Below are positions 11,086 through 23,800 of a stretch of 64,000 nucleotides of DNA, one piece after another. The position numbers were made by a program, and so were the translations under genes. The notes below the pieces were generated by a model. It worked only from the letters and a program-made list of their open reading frames with translations. It was not told where the DNA came from and made no database searches. This stretch comes from Zymoseptoria tritici IPO323 (taxonomy: Eukaryota > Ascomycota > Dothideomycetes > Mycosphaerellales > Mycosphaerellaceae), in NCBI RefSeq assembly GCF_000219625.1, contig NC_018206.1, positions 992,001-1,056,000 of the forward strand, given 5' to 3'. How positions within the stretch are numbered: the stretch's first letter is position 1; every line of letters starts with the position of its first letter.

Positions 11086-11394
11086 ATGTTCACCAAGACC
11101 ACCATTCTCGCCCTCCTCGCCTCCACGGCGATGGTGCTGGCTGCCCCTGCCGACAGCCCTTCGGCCACTACCGAGTCCAGCTGCACCATCTTTGTGACGG
11201 CGCCCGCCCCTGAGTGCGGCTGCGATGTCCCCGGCCAGACGGCGACTTCTTACACCGACTGCGGCGGCTGCGCCTTATCTACGACCTACGCTGGCCCTAT
11301 CTGCCTGGCCGAATGCGTCCCGCAGACCACCCTCTACGATGAGACTACGACTGTCACTGCCTGTGAGCCGACCCCGACTTACGTCCCGGCCTAG
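11086..11394 (+). CDS. Small secreted cysteine-rich protein (effector-like)
   Basis: A single exon of 102 aa. Residues 1-19 form a clear signal peptide (MFTKTTILALLASTAMVLA) with a cleavage site before AP. The mature part of about 83 aa is rich in Thr, Pro and Cys. It has eight cysteines, at 33, 44, 46, 59, 62, 73, 77 and 93, in the order C, CxC, CxxC, CxxxC, C; the even number suggests four disulfides. There is no transmembrane segment and no GPI-type tail. Small size, secretion and cysteine content fit the broad class of fungal apoplastic or effector-like proteins; no named family is recognised. It has its own TATA box and lies alone in a gene-poor stretch next to the RING cluster. Confidence 0.85.
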   Translation: MFTKTTILALLASTAMVLAAPADSPSATTESSCTIFVTAPAPECGCDVPGQTATSYTDCGGCALSTTYAGPICLAECVPQTTLYDETTTVTACEPTPTYVPA

Positions 11395-11941
11395 AGAAAT
11401 CGTCGAACCCCTGGAGGTGTGCGAGAAATGCATGGGAACAGGGAAAGGGGGAGGTGGAGACGACTTGGATGGAGGATGGGTGGAGGACTGACGCTGGATG
11501 AGGGAGCACAGTATCACTAGATCGACGACCATGTACTGTGCAACGATGAATTCTAACTGAGAATCGCTGAATCTGCTTACTCACCTCCACCGACAACCCT
11601 GACATCAGCGCCAGTGCCCCGAAATGCTTGTCTTCCATCCTGTAGCGACCTTCCAGGTTCGTTGCACTTTTGACGTAATTATGAGCCATCACTCGGTGCA
11701 GGTTGAGAGTGGGGATCACGACAGTCTCAAATCAAGTCTCGATTCCCGAACTGCCGAAGTACATAATCATCAAGTATCCCGCTCCACTTCTCAAGTACGT
11801 TTGCAACGCCCAGCCCTTCTCCCAGGCCTACTGCCGCCTCCAACTATCTGCCGCGTTGCCTTGCGCACCAATGACGACAGCGTACCACTGCGCATTCACC
11901 AGCGCCAAAGGAAACAAGCAGACCCAGACATAACAAGGAAT
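11395..11941. other. Convergent intergenic region
   Basis: 3' regions of the secreted-protein gene and RING gene A. No additional gene is supported; overlapping short frames on both strands show no family features. Confidence 0.5.
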
Positions 11942-13251
11942 CTAAGCAGGCGAATGCTTGCAACGATAGACACACCGACCATTCGTCGAATACGTATCCA
12001 ACCATGGTGTGATACATGAACCTGGAAGGGCATAAGGATTAGCAACGCTCAGAGAATAAGGCGGGGCGGACTCGGGCAGGTTCGGACGCAGTGAGCCTTG
12101 TGCCTTTCGAGAAACTTACCGTGAAATCGATGACCGCAAGGGAGAGTCGAGCGCTCTTCGCCGACCTTGTATTCTTCCTGACAAATACCGCATGCATCGT
12201 CATCTTCGACCAGATCCGCCTCTTCCAGCTGAATCGTCTCTTGCGCAACCGAAGCTGGAAGGTGCGGTATGCGGCGCGCTCTCGGCACACCGGGACCATT
12301 GGCGAAGATGTTCTCCAGTATCCCCTGCCAATAATCACCGCCCACCGGTGGATGATGTCGCCATGGCGAGTCTGTTATCGCGGCATCGTCTCGATCCCAT
12401 TGTGCTAGTTCTGGAGTCTGAGCATTGCTCTCATCGTGCGTGAACCACCATTCTGTAGTGGCGATAGTGCGCTGCAGGATCTGATCCATGTGCACACGCT
12501 CTTCTGCATTTAGGATGAGAGTCGCGCTAGGACGTGCCAGCGGAAGAGATCCATCGTGGGCGAGGCGCTGGCGATAAGTCTGCAGCATGGTAATTCGATT
12601 TTGCCAGGTCTGAGACGCGGGAGCGACATTCGCGGTCGTAGAGAAGATGGGAGTTTCCGGGGGAAACTCAATCAGTGCGCCATTGCCGTGGTCGATGGCG
12701 TGTTGTAGCAGGTCCATCTGCCGGTGTAAGATGTCCATGACGTGGATGTAGTCTTCTCGGATGAATAAGCCGACTCTGTCGATGCCTTCGAGTGTAATGT
12801 ACTTGAAGAGGAAGATGTTGTCGGCTTCCACATCAAGAATTTCAATCTGCACCCTGCAGTAGTCCACGGAACCTCTCATGTAGTCCGGAGCCGCTTGAAG
12901 TTGCTCCAGCTCACGCACACGTCTCTGCTGCTCACGCTCGAATCCGAGGTTGAATTCTTCGATGGTCTGTCCATCTCTCAGGAGCCAGAAGCCCGATCCC
13001 TGGACTGAGTCTCCGTCTGATCCTTCATCTGATCCCTCGTATGATTGTGTATCCGATTCATCGTCAGAGTCCTCATCTGACGCCTCCTCCTCCTCTTCAC
13101 CTGACACTCGATCAGATCCTTCAAGCTCAGGCGATGTACCGTGGCTTGAAGACGAGCCTGCGTCGGATACATTGAAGCCATCCACAGGGAGGGCCGCTTG
13201 GCCGAGAACTGCGAAGTAGTTGTTGCTTCGGGCCATAGTTCCTCGGTCCAT
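11942..13251 (-). CDS. RING-H2 finger protein, cluster copy A
   Basis: Two exons on the minus strand, 13251-12120 and 12021-11942 (98-bp GT-AG intron), 403 aa. Reading through the donor gives a broken RING; splicing restores it: CGICQEEY...LPCGHRFHGSC...W...RCVYRC. RING-H2 proteins usually act as E3 ubiquitin ligases; substrate unknown. N-terminal half: Ser/Asp/Glu-rich acidic stretch at about 35-80, then a family domain containing LEGIDRVGLFIREDY and QILQRTIATTEWWF, shared with copies B-D. The last cysteine pair is spaced C-x3-C, not the canonical C-x2-C. The start MDRGTM matches MDRRNM in copy C, supporting this ATG. The intron is absent from the equivalent position of the other copies. Confidence 0.88.
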
Positions 13252-13793
13252 CGTGTCTGTGGTCGCAGACTGGTCAAGAGGTTGCGATAAGTTTTATGTA
13301 TTCCTAGATATTGAAAGGACCCGCGAGAAGTTGGATAGAGTAGAAGAGTGTGAGAGAAGAAGAATACTGTCAAGCAGAGGACGTCGGCCATATAAAGGAG
13401 CGAGAAGAGTAGGCCTCGACGCTCGACACTGAACACTTTGAACCATGTCTCGGTGACGGCGCAAAGTGACGGACGTGCGATTCACTATGCGCAGTAACCC
13501 CTTTGTGCGGTGTTGCGGTAAAACTCGCGAAAATTCTTTCTGACAGGCGATTCACTTGACGAAGATTATGCGGTATTGTGGTGAAACTTGGAGAGAACTC
13601 TGGTCAGCAAATGATTCAAGCAACAAACAGATTGTGAGGCTAGTCTCACTATTATTTACCATGCCATGATTCTATTGTTCGAGAGGTCTCGAACGTGCTG
13701 CTCGGTGGAAATTGGCGTTGAAGATTGTGCAAGTCGTGCAATGCGTGATTATGATTTGAAAGCAATGTTTCAAACATTCTGAGTGGACAGGCC
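13252..13793. other. Intergenic region between RING copies A and B
   Basis: Contains the copy A promoter and the 3' flank of copy B. Two diverged copies of a segment of roughly 70 bp, starting GCGATTCACT, lie in tandem between about 13478 and 13615. Their role is unknown. Confidence 0.45.
13390..13397 (-). promoter_or_regulatory. Probable TATA box of RING gene A
   Basis: CTTTATATGG on the minus strand, about 140 bp upstream of the ATG at 13251. RING gene D has a TATA-like site at a similar distance. Confidence 0.45.
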
Positions 13794-14291
13794 TTAAGGA
13801 GACGGACGCGCGCACCGGAAAGGACAAGTTCCACCCTGTGAAATCCAAGGGGTGATACAATCGGTGTGGAAGCGATGGTTGCAACCCAGAGTTGACCGCG
13901 CTTCACCGGCTTCGTACTCCATATGGCAAATACCACAAGGATCGTCCTCCAGTACATCGGCCTCCGTTATCTGCACCGACACCTGCGTGATCGGAGCTGG
14001 GCGAGCAGAAAAAGCTCGACGAGTAGGTTCCAATGGAGTAATGGGACTTACTGGTTCCGTGTAAGTGTTGGCGTCTATGATTTGACCAAATATATTGTAC
14101 TCGAAACGCTGTCCAAGCATTGCCAGGAAGGTCCGTTGCATGTCGTGGACATGGAAGTGCGCAGGCTCCGCAGGCCAGCCCTTTCTGCGAGACTGGTTCA
14201 CAAGCCACTGGACCAAATCCGGAGGCGCCGTGTTATTGGTGTCGCCCGCAAAGTACCACTCGGTGATTGCCCTTTGCCACTTAGTGACAGT
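13794..14291 (-). pseudogene. RING-H2 gene copy B, 3' half, cut off by LINE insertion
   Basis: The open frame on the minus strand from 14291 to the stop at 13794 encodes QRAITEWYFAGD followed by a complete RING-H2: CGICHMEY...LGCNHRFHTDC...W...TCPFRC. There is no start codon for the full protein: upstream sequence becomes the (CAAA)n tail of a LINE. The first four codons (ACT GTC ACT AAG) are the same, apart from one silent transition, as the last four host codons of the partial gene at 26676-27831. Both are in the same frame, so these are the two halves of one gene. A short ATG-initiated product from inside this half is possible but would lack the family domain. Confidence 0.85.
14279..14291. 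repeat. Target-site duplication of LINE-A, left copy
   Basis: ACTTAGTGACAGT here matches ACTTAGTAACAGT at 26676-26688. They are 13 bp with one G/A difference of RIP type, and sit directly outside the LINE tail and LINE 5' end. Confidence 0.85.
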
Positions 14292-14311
14292 TTTGTTTGT
14301 TTGTTTGTTTG
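14292..14311 (-). repeat. (CAAA)n 3' tail of LINE-A
   Basis: Tandem TTTG on the plus strand, i.e. CAAA on the element strand, directly after GGACGTAAATGGAA. LINE-B ends in the same way at 39540-39572. Confidence 0.85.
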
Positions 14312-14399
14312 TTCCATTTACGTCCTATAGGAGTCTATAACTATGTAGGACGGCTGTCTCGCGACAGCAGTCTATCTATGTACAATCGTTGTTCTCTCG

Positions 14400-17300
14400 T
14401 ATCTCTTAACCTTAGGGAAAGACCCGTACCTAGGATAGTAGCTAGCTAGTATCGAAGGACTTTAAAGAAAGACAAATAAGGAAAAGTAAAAGGAGTGTAG
14501 GCTAGACGGTCTCGTCTTCGCCTCTTGCTAGGTGCTAGGACCTAGAAGCAATCTTTATATTCGAGAGAAAGGTAGTAAGGTATTTCCGGAGTTCCTTATC
14601 TTCTACTATTTCTAGTAGAGATTATACTTGTCGTAGCGGTAGTAGCCTAAATACATTATAGATAGGGCAGCTATATATAAGGTGTTCTGCTATTTCTCGT
14701 CGTCCGTAAGGGTAGTCTAGCGTCGTTACGTGTCTAAAGCGATAGAGATAGGATTTTAGGTATCCGTATCCTAATAGGATAGTATAGAAGGCACTAGTTA
14801 AAGCGCGTCTTCCTCTTATTCTATGTTTTCCTAGCGAGCTCTATAGAAATCGACTAAGGTAGCTATTTGTATTCCTAGGTACCTTATTAATCTCCCGTTG
14901 TCTTACTATTTCGTATCGGGTTTTCTAGACGCTAAAGAGATCGTCTTTTGCGTAATTAGCCCTCTCGTGTTCTACGAAATGCTTGTATTATCGGAGTCGA
15001 TAATAGAGTAGTTGTATCTATATTCTCTATCGTTTTTGCGGAAGTATCTCTCTTAAGTCCTCGTGTCGGACTTCTCGCGTATCCGGAGGCGCGCTTTAGA
15101 TAGCGAGTCTTATAGGGTAGTTTTCGGGTAGCTTTACTACGCGTAGAGAGTATAAAATTAACTGTCTCTCTAGGCGTAGATCTAGGGGGAAGAGATTTAA
15201 CTCTACTTCGGATAGGACGTTTAGGGCGGTACGGAAAACGCCTAGGATCTTTCTACAAGCTTTACTTTGTAAAGATACTAGAGGTTTTATACTCTTTTTC
15301 GACTGCTACTAAACTAGGGCCCTGTAGTCTGCTATTATAGTAACGTAGGCTAGGTAGATCTTTCTTAATAATATAGAAGATAGACTGCGTTCGGTATTTG
15401 CTAGTCTTTCTAATCGATAGAATGCTACTTATACTTGTGCCGATCTTATTACAATATGCTCCTTAAAGGTAAGACCGGCGTCTAGCTAAATCCTAAGCTA
15501 CCTTATCGCTTTCTTTGCCGGGCGAACAATATCGCTATTTAGAAGAATTACCGGGCAATCGGACCCTTTCCCTTTCGAGAAGTGTACTAGGTCTGTCTTT
15601 ACTAGGTCGAAAGCAATCGAGTTCTTCTTTCCTAGGTCTATTAGCCTTCTTGCCTTACGTTCTAGTACCTTAGAGTTCTTCTTAAGGGACGTAGACGAGG
15701 TAGATAGTCTAATATCGTCGACGTAGGAACTAGGAGTAACTCCTTATAGCGAGAAGAATATGTCGCGCGTATAGATAAGAAAGAGGATAGGAGATATTAG
15801 GCTGCCTTGCGGAACGCCGATCTCTACGTCCTAGAATTCCTATATCTGTCCGTCGAATGCTATTCGTAGGCGTCTATTACTTATAAACGACTAAACCTAA
15901 CGTATAAGGCTATGCGGAAGCCTTAACTAGATTATTATTCTTAATAGTCGGTTCTTTGTAATATAGTCGTATGCTCCTCTTACGTTAAGGAAGATAACCG
16001 AAGTCTTCTTTTTCTTTCTTTAATTCTCCTCGATTTCGTTTGTTAAGAGAAGTACCGTATCGATAGCCGATTTCTTCTTTCGCCCTCTTAACTACGAGTC
16101 GTGTAGAAGGGGCTTCGTCTCTGCGATAATCCTTAGGCGTTTTGCGAGTATTCTCTTGCTAATCTTACTAAGGCAGTTTAGGAGAGAGATAACTTAGTAG
16201 GCCTTAGGGACTAAATAGTCTAGTTTTCCCGGCTTTGCTAGAACTGCGCCTGTCGCAACTTTCTAGCATTAGGGGTAGTATCCTTCGTCGAGTAGCCTAC
16301 TATATATACATAGAAAGGTAATAGGAATAGCGCCGTACGCTTTACTAATAATAGCTTACGTAATACCGTCTAGGCCCGGCGTTTTTCCTTTTACTATCTT
16401 CGTACTATAGGCGGCAGCGAGTTCCTCTTCGGTTAGCGTAGTCTAGCCCTAATCCCCGGCTGTATACGCTTCCTAACGGCTAGGTAGAGGTTCCTCGGCA
16501 GGAGGGTGCGGAAATAAGGCTTCGGAGAAGGCCTTATATTTCCCCTCGAAAGAATCTTTGTTGTTTATCGTAGGTATCTATCTTCGGCTGCTATTCCTAG
16601 TATAGGATATAGCTTTAAAGATAGATTTCGAGTCTTCTTTTTTAAGGAAAGCGTTCTAGTAGTTCTTCTTAGCTGTTTTAATAGCTTGGAAGTACTCGTT
16701 TCTCGCTTTCGTATACGCCTCTTTCTCGTCTAGCGTCGGCGTACGTCCGTAGGTAAAAGTCTGTCTATATGTTCTAGACATTGTACGGCGTAGCATGCGT
16801 AGCTCTCTATTCTACTAAGGTTTTGCGCAGGCGTATACTACTTTCTCTAGGATTGCTCCCCGCATCGATTCGGTAATACACGAGGTAAAGGAGTCTACGA
16901 TATCGTCGAGGGAGTTCGTATAGTTAATAGACGTCGCCTTGCTTATTAGGAGATCTGTAAACAGTTCCTAATCCGCGGAAGCTATATCTAGAACTACTTT
17001 CTTCTATTAGGCTCGATCTTGCGCGCTAATAAGGTCTATAGATATAGCCTTATAGTCTAAGCCTGTCGGAATCGTTCTCTAGTCGATTTCTTTCGTAGAT
17101 AAGGATCCTCTTGTAAACGTAAGGTCTAGGACCGACTCTGCGTCTAGGTGCGGCCTATAGAAGGTCCCGACACCTATCGTATTACGTAGAGTAAAGCCCT
17201 AGTCTTTTATCTACTCTATAAATTTGCGGGCACTAGTAGTATCCTTTCCCCTCGGATCCTAGGACGGGTGTCTAAGGTTAAAGTCTCCTACTAGTAGAGT

Positions 17301-17790
17301 GTTTAGAAGGAACGTGTTACGTAGAGAGTAGAGGCTTCTCTCTGTTGTTCGTCGGTTTTGCGGGTTCTTAGTATCCCGAAGGTCCTTCTCGTTGTAGAGA
17401 TTAACTATCTAGATCTTGTTGCCCTTCTTATCTAAAATAACAAAGGAAAGTATGTCGCTGTCGTCTAATAAAATAGGAGAGATATTAACGTTAAGTCTTG
17501 TACTAATATATAGCATTGTTCTTAGCCGGATCGTCGAATCCGTAGTCGTTAGGAATAGCTAGTTATACTCCCGGTATGCGATAGATCTTGTCTCTTTATA
17601 GCCTGTTATCAGGTCTTCTATAGTCTACGGTTCCTAGACTAGTAGAAGGTCGGCTTTCTACTTAACCGCGACGTCTAAGGTAGACTCTATAGCCTCGATA
17701 GATCGGTTAAGATTAACGTAGAAGATCCGTAGAGAGTATTCTAATATGTAGAACGTTCTAGGGGCCTCCCTTTCTGTTATATACGATCCT
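14400..17790 (-). pseudogene. LINE-A ORF2: endonuclease and reverse transcriptase, RIP-inactivated
   Basis: Read on the minus strand. The 5' part has an APE-type endonuclease: a QEPW-like start, then LLVGDFN (GDFN at 17277-17288) and DLTFTRG. Further along, the reverse transcriptase shows the catalytic YVDD at 15714-15725, followed by VLERKARRLIDLGKKNSIAF and KTDLVHFSKGKG, typical of the Tad1 clade. Stops are frequent and mostly TAG at expected Gln or Trp positions. Ends are approximate. ORF2 would copy the element RNA at the nicked target. Confidence 0.8.
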
Positions 17791-17799
17791 TCGCCTTCT

Positions 17800-18907
17800 C
17801 GACTCTTAGGCTGTCCGCGCCTACGTATAGACAGTTTTAAATAGCCCTTTTTGCCTCCTCCTCGGTAGCAAAACCTACTAGAACTGTCGCCCTAGTAAGA
17901 GTCCTTCTTCTCTCTTCGTTTGTTAGCTAAATTAGGGTGCCTACGAGTTTAAGACCTCTATTAAAGGTCTTAATTTCTCGTTAAATGTCCTATAGGCCCG
18001 TTAGCGTATTAAAGTTCGCAGTCGAGACGCCGTAGACTACGACCTTATACTAGAGAGAGTCCTCTATTACCTGTACCTCGCCTACGATATCGGTAACCTT
18101 AGTAAGGCTATCGATTGTTCGTTAGCGGGCTTTCTCTGTTACAAAGTTTAGGATAATATTACCCCGAAATAATTTCTTTATCGCAAGGACAGCTAGCTCT
18201 TAGTCTTCGCCTTTAAGAGCGTCGTTAATTTTGTCTCGGGTTGCAATCTAGTTAAGTTCCTTCTCTTTATCCTTTAGTACAAGGATAAGAGGCATCGGTT
18301 CTACTTATTCTTTCGGCTTGCTAGCCCTCTAGGAGACGGTCGTCTACTATTGTTATTATTGTTGTTATTGTTGTTATATTGTCTTTGTTATCGAGGAGGT
18401 AGAGGTAGAGGTAGCGGATCCGCTATCTCCCTTAATAACGTCTACGAAAGTAGGCTTCTTCGCCTATGCTGCTAGTTTCTTTGTTGTCGTTTCTAGGTTC
18501 GAGACTTGCTTTACGAGGATTTAGGACGTTATCCTAAAGTCTGTACGCTCGGTAAAGTGCCGAAAGACTTTAAGAAGGTCGAGAACCCGGGTTTGTTCTT
18601 TTAGAAACCCGCCTAGATCCCCCGCCGCTTCGACTAGTAGCTGTCGGGCTTGTAGGATCTTCTCGTTCGCGGGCATGCGAGAGAGTGTTTGTTTCTTTCC
18701 GAGAGAAGGGCTACGAGTTAGGGAGCTACTAAATTCGAAGGGGTTTTGCCTTTTCCTAGGTAGGAAAGGAATGCCGGTTCTTTTTAGTAGTTCCTTCGGC
18801 GACGGCAGGGTTTTAAGAGACTTAAACGTAACTTCCTCGTCCCCTCTAGCCGTAGCTTTTAGAGTCTAAGGGGTACCTGCGTCTATTATTTCCGTCTTAG
18901 TAGACAT
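17800..18907 (-). pseudogene. LINE-A ORF1 (nucleic-acid-binding protein), RIP-inactivated
   Basis: Starts at ATG 18907 on the minus strand (MSTKTEIIDAGTP then a TAG). It continues as a hydrophilic Lys/Glu-rich frame with several TAG stops down to the start of ORF2. No zinc knuckle was located with certainty; the ORF1 assignment rests on position. The downstream end is approximate. Confidence 0.55.
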
Positions 18908-19252
18908 TGTCTTATTATTATTGTTTATTGTTTAAAAAGAGGCTTAGCAGTCTTACGCCAAGAGGGCTGCTTGTTCGTCTCTATTTCCAATCGCGTTCGG
19001 GTCCTAGCCTACTTACGATACTAGGGTACTCTTCTCCCTACTATACAAAGTAGGAGTATAGGAGAAGGTATACTTTAAAGAGGAGAGAAGAGATATATAA
19101 ATATACCTCTACTTCTAGGAAGTACTCTAGCCTACAGTAACGTGCGTCTTTATAGCAGGCTTTAGAGGCGTTCTGCGGGTAGCCGTAGCAGGTTCGGGAC
19201 AACCTTTGTCTCTAGGGAAAGGTAGGCCTATACTCTATATAGAGTATCTAGC
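18908..19252 (-). other. LINE-A 5' leader, ORF1-proximal part
   Basis: Non-coding leader between ORF1 and the G1 insertion point. It continues on the far side of G1 at 26054. The 5 bases CTAGC at 19248-19252 are the G1 target duplication. Confidence 0.6.
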
Positions 19253-19581
19253 TGTAAGGACACCCTCACGATGACGCCCCCTACCTGTCCCAACCTGGAC
19301 TATCCTGGCACTACAGATTACCGGTGCCATCTTATCTGGCCTAGACTAGGACATCCTGTAGAGGGACGAACCTTACGGGCGTACGATAGCCCCCGAGCGG
19401 ACGTCGGACTACGACCGGTGCCTAGTCTAGGCGGAGGGACGCATTTGGCAACACGAAGGGCGGGTATATAGCCTCGGGGGACGCTCTTGTCTATTCCCTT
19501 CCTTATCGAATCGACTCGTTACATTCTACAACTATTTGTTTTCGGTGCAAGCCTACACTCCCCCTTAAGGTGCTTCTAACA
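19253..19581 (+). repeat. G1 5' LTR
   Basis: 329 bp, starts TGTAAGGACACCC and ends GTGCTTCTAACA. Nearly identical to 25725-26053; the differences seen are C/T or G/A changes, mostly in CA or TG contexts. Confidence 0.95.
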
Positions 19582-19619
19582 TTCGATTCGATTAAAAACA
19601 ACCGTATAACTATACCGAA

Positions 19620-20870
19620 AACTACCGACATAGCTCTAAAGATTACCCGTTGTTAGGACGATTCCCTTCCTAATACCTCCGCCCGACAGCAGGCAAGCGC
19701 TCCCTCTACGGAGCTATTGGCTACGCCTGCTAGTTAACTACAGGACGTTAACCTTCTTAACTAGCCTAGCTCGGGAGAGACCGCGGAAGAAAGGGCTACC
19801 TAGGAGCACGACAACGAAGTCGCCCGCGCTACCTTCGAGTTCTTGACCCTTTAGCAGAAGATTAAGGAACTCCGTGCCGAACTAGACTATCCTACGCTAG
19901 AAGGGAACCTAAGGACGGCTACCCTCCGCTACCTTTTCTCCGAACCTAACTAGCACACCAAAACGAGGGATAACCTCCCTAAGTTAAAGGAGCTACTAGT
20001 CTTCGAGGGCAAGTCGCGTGCGAGCTACGACGACTAGGTCCGAGCCCTCGAAAGAGCCTTTAGACGACACGAAGGATTCGCCGAACGCGAAGACCGCAAG
20101 GTCGACTTTACTGCCGACTACATAGGAAAGCTCTAGCAAGACTACTAGGAACGCTACGTCGACGGCCTTAACAACTAGTCTGAGCTAACCTAGTCCATAA
20201 TAAAGGAGGTTATGCTTAACTCGATAGGCACAGAGACCGAACAGCGCGAGAAGGCCTACGAGAAGCTGAAAAAGGTTACCCTAGGTAACCGCACGCCGGA
20301 AGAACTCCTCGAGGAGCTAAAGACACTCTAGAAGGAGCTCGATAAAAGGGACAATAGCAAGAAGATCCTTAGGTTCTACAGCGCCCTTCTATAGACCCTT
20401 CGTAACCGCCTCTCGAACTACCCTACCGCCCTACTAAACCTAGTAGACGCCGAGGAGAGGGCCAAAAAGGCCTACCGTACTAACGAGGGTTCTAAATAGG
20501 AGGCTCGTAAGAGGCAGGCTGCTAAAAGGTCCGCTAAGCAGGCGAAGAAGCGCCCTAGCGACGGCTCTGCTGCTCCGGACGGCAAGAAGGCAAGGACTAG
20601 CGATGGCGAACAGAACCCGAAGGCCCCCTCTAAGGCTACGTGCTACGGATGCTAACAGGTCGGGCATATCCGCCGCGACTGCACTAACTAGCACCTGTAG
20701 AAGGATTCGGGGAAAGAGACGCCCCCTAAGTAGACGCTGTTGCTTAGGTAGGCTAAGTCCTCTATAATAAGGATTAGCGGCGCTCGGCTAAGCTAGGAAA
20801 GCGCCGCGCCTAGCAAGGGCGCCTAATTAGCGTCGAGTTGACGCTAAACGGCCTAGGGGAGTCTAGAAGG
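19620..20870 (+). pseudogene. G1 gag, RIP-inactivated
   Basis: A Lys/Glu/Arg-rich gag frame interrupted by many TAG stops. A zinc knuckle is recognisable at 20641-20682 (CYGC, a TAA, then QVGHIRRDC), matching CX2CX4HX4C. Ends are approximate. Confidence 0.75.
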
Positions 20871-23800
20871 GTCCGGGGCCTAATTGATAGCGGCGCCTAG
20901 GACAACTTCTGCGACTCTATGCTAGCAAAGGAAATAGGGTAGACGGTTTCCGAGCTATCTACCTAGACAAAGTACCTAACTCTAAATAGCCAGAGCCTGC
21001 AGGTCTTTGGAGAAACGAGAAACTCCTACAAGGCTATAGACACCTCTAGCAAGGCGCAGGGGTGCGTAGACACGTTTAAGGTAGGACGTATCTACGGTTT
21101 CGAAGTCGTGCTCGGCATGCCCTAGCTCGAGAAGTACAACCCGGGTATTGACTTCGCTCTAAAGGAGGTCTTCTAGAGGCAGAAACCTCGAAAGCGTCAA
21201 GCAATAGCGGTAGTGTCCCCGGATAAGTTCTACCGGGAGTGTCTCGGTAAAGTCGAGGCAGCTCTTTATATTATATCGATCTAAGAAGTCGAGGATAGAC
21301 TCGAACTAGACTAGAATAGCGTCCCAACGGCGTATTCTAACTTCTCCGACGTCTTTTCGGAGGAGTTAGCTAGCAAGTTAGCACTGCATAGACCGCACGA
21401 TCTCAGGATCGACCTAGTTAAGGGAGCAAGGGTTCTATTTAGCCCTATGTACGCTCTATCGGAGGCAGAGATAGATGCAATGCGCAAGCAGCTCCCTAAA
21501 CATCTAAAGAGTGGCTTTATTCGCCGCTCGACGTCCTCGGCGGGCGCGCCAATCCTCTTCGCGAGGAAAAAGGACAACACACTCCGCCTCTATGTCGACT
21601 ACCGCGGCCTAAATGCGGTTACAGTGAAGAACAGGGGGGGTCTTCCCTTGATTTCCGAGTTAATAGACCAGCTAGCTAGCGCCAGGTACTTTACGAAGAT
21701 AGACCTCCGCTACGCGTACCACCGTATCCGTATCCGGGAAGGCGACGAGTAGAAGACAGCCTTCCGGACCAGATACGGCCATTTCGAATACACTATAATG
21801 CCCTTTAGGCTCTATAATGCCCCCGCGGTGTTCCAAAACTTCATTAACAGCGTATTAGTAGGGCTAATCGACGTATTCTACGTCGTTTACCTCGACGACA
21901 TCCTTATATACTCCAAAACAGTAGAGGAGCACGAGGGCTACGTCCGGGAGGTGCTAGAGCGCCTCCGGAAACACAAGTTGTACGCCAACCTATCTAAGTG
22001 CGATTTCCACAAGGACCGCGTCGACTACCTCGGGTACGTTATTACACGTAATAGGCTGGAGATCGACCTAGAACGGGTCAGATCGGTCCAGGAGTGGCTA
22101 CTTCCCCGGTTAATACATAACATCAGGGTCTTTATCGGCTTCGCGAACTACTATAGGCGCTTTATCAAGGGCTTCTTACGCCTCGCTGCGGCACTTAACC
22201 GCTACACGGAGGGGAAAAAGGCAGTAAACTAACGCAAGAAGGAACGAGCATACTTAGAGCTCGACGAGCAAGCTGTGCTTTCCTTCGACGAGTTGCGGAA
22301 AAGGTTCTCAGAAGCTCCTATCCTGCGCTATTTTAACCTAGAACTGCCCTATAGGGTAGAAACCGACGCCTTAAGCGAGGCGATCTCGGGCATCCTAAGC
22401 TAACTATACGAAGACTACAGCAAGAAGCAGTAGTTCCCTATATTATACTTCTTACGAAAGATAATCGCGGCAGAACGGAACTACGTTACAGAAGACGCTG
22501 AGCTGTTAGCAGTTGTAGACTCCTTTAAGCACTTTAGACAATACCTAGAGGGGGCTCGACACTAGGTCGAACTACTAACGGATTATGCAAACCTGCAAAC
22601 TCTTATAACGACTAAGACCTTGTCCAGGCGGCAGGTTAGATAGGCCGAGTAGTTGTCGCAGATCGACTTTAGGACTATTTACAGACCCGGCAAGGCTAAT
22701 AGGGCGGCGGATGCACTAAGCAGAAGGCCCGACCTTACGGACAAGGACTACTCTGGACGGTAGGCCACAGACGAGGAGTCGTCTACAAGCTTGCAGCTCC
22801 TCTAGACGGCATTCTAACCGCATCTAGACTATAATAGACTAGTAAGGCACGTAGGGGCAGTAAAGGACGCCCCAGACCTAAAAACGCGCCTAAAACGCGC
22901 CCTCTTAAAAGATCCGACCTTTAACAGGATTAACGAGGAGAAGGACTAAGCGGAACCTGCTTTCTAGGCAGATCGATAGACTAACGAGGATAGAGTCGCG
23001 TATATAGACGGCAAGGCCTATGTACCTAAAGGAAGCATAAGACTCTAACTACTTTAGGAATGCTACGACGACCCTATAGCAGGGCACTTCGGCTTCTCTC
23101 GAACGCTCGAACTTCTACAAAGGAGTTTCTACTAGCCCAAAATGAGGAAATACGTTAAGGACTACATACGAACGTATTAAGCGTACAGCAGGGCAAAGCT
23201 ACGGCGGCACAAACCTTACAGATTGCTGCACGCAGAGCTACTATCGCTCACACTATAGGAGGATGTAACGCTAGACTTCATAACGGACCTGCTACCTAGC
23301 ATGCTTCTAGGCCAGGCTTACGACTTAATCCTAGTGATCGTGGACAGATGTACCAAAATAGTCTATTATACGCTATGCAAGAAGACGATTACCGTAGCAG
23401 AGCTCGCAGAGGTGTTTATAAGGGAAGTCGTACGACTCTATAGCGCACTAGCTACGATTACGTCGGATCGAGGACCTATCCTAACCTCAAAATTCTAGAG
23501 CATGTTCTGTTTCTGCCTTAGCATACGCCGGAAACTGAGCACAGCGTTCTACCCTTAAACAGACGGGCAAACAGAGCGCTAAAACCAGACGCTAGAGCAG
23601 TATCTTCGCACATACTGCAACTATAAACAGGACAACTAGGCCTCCCTACTCTCTACTGCGGAATTCTCGTACAACGACAGCGTACACTCCGCAACAGGGG
23701 TTACGCCATTCTAGGCGTACACGACACAGGACCCTCGGCGGTGCTACTAGCCTAGACTACGCCAGAATGGACGAGAAGCCCCGTTCGCCGCACAACTTGC

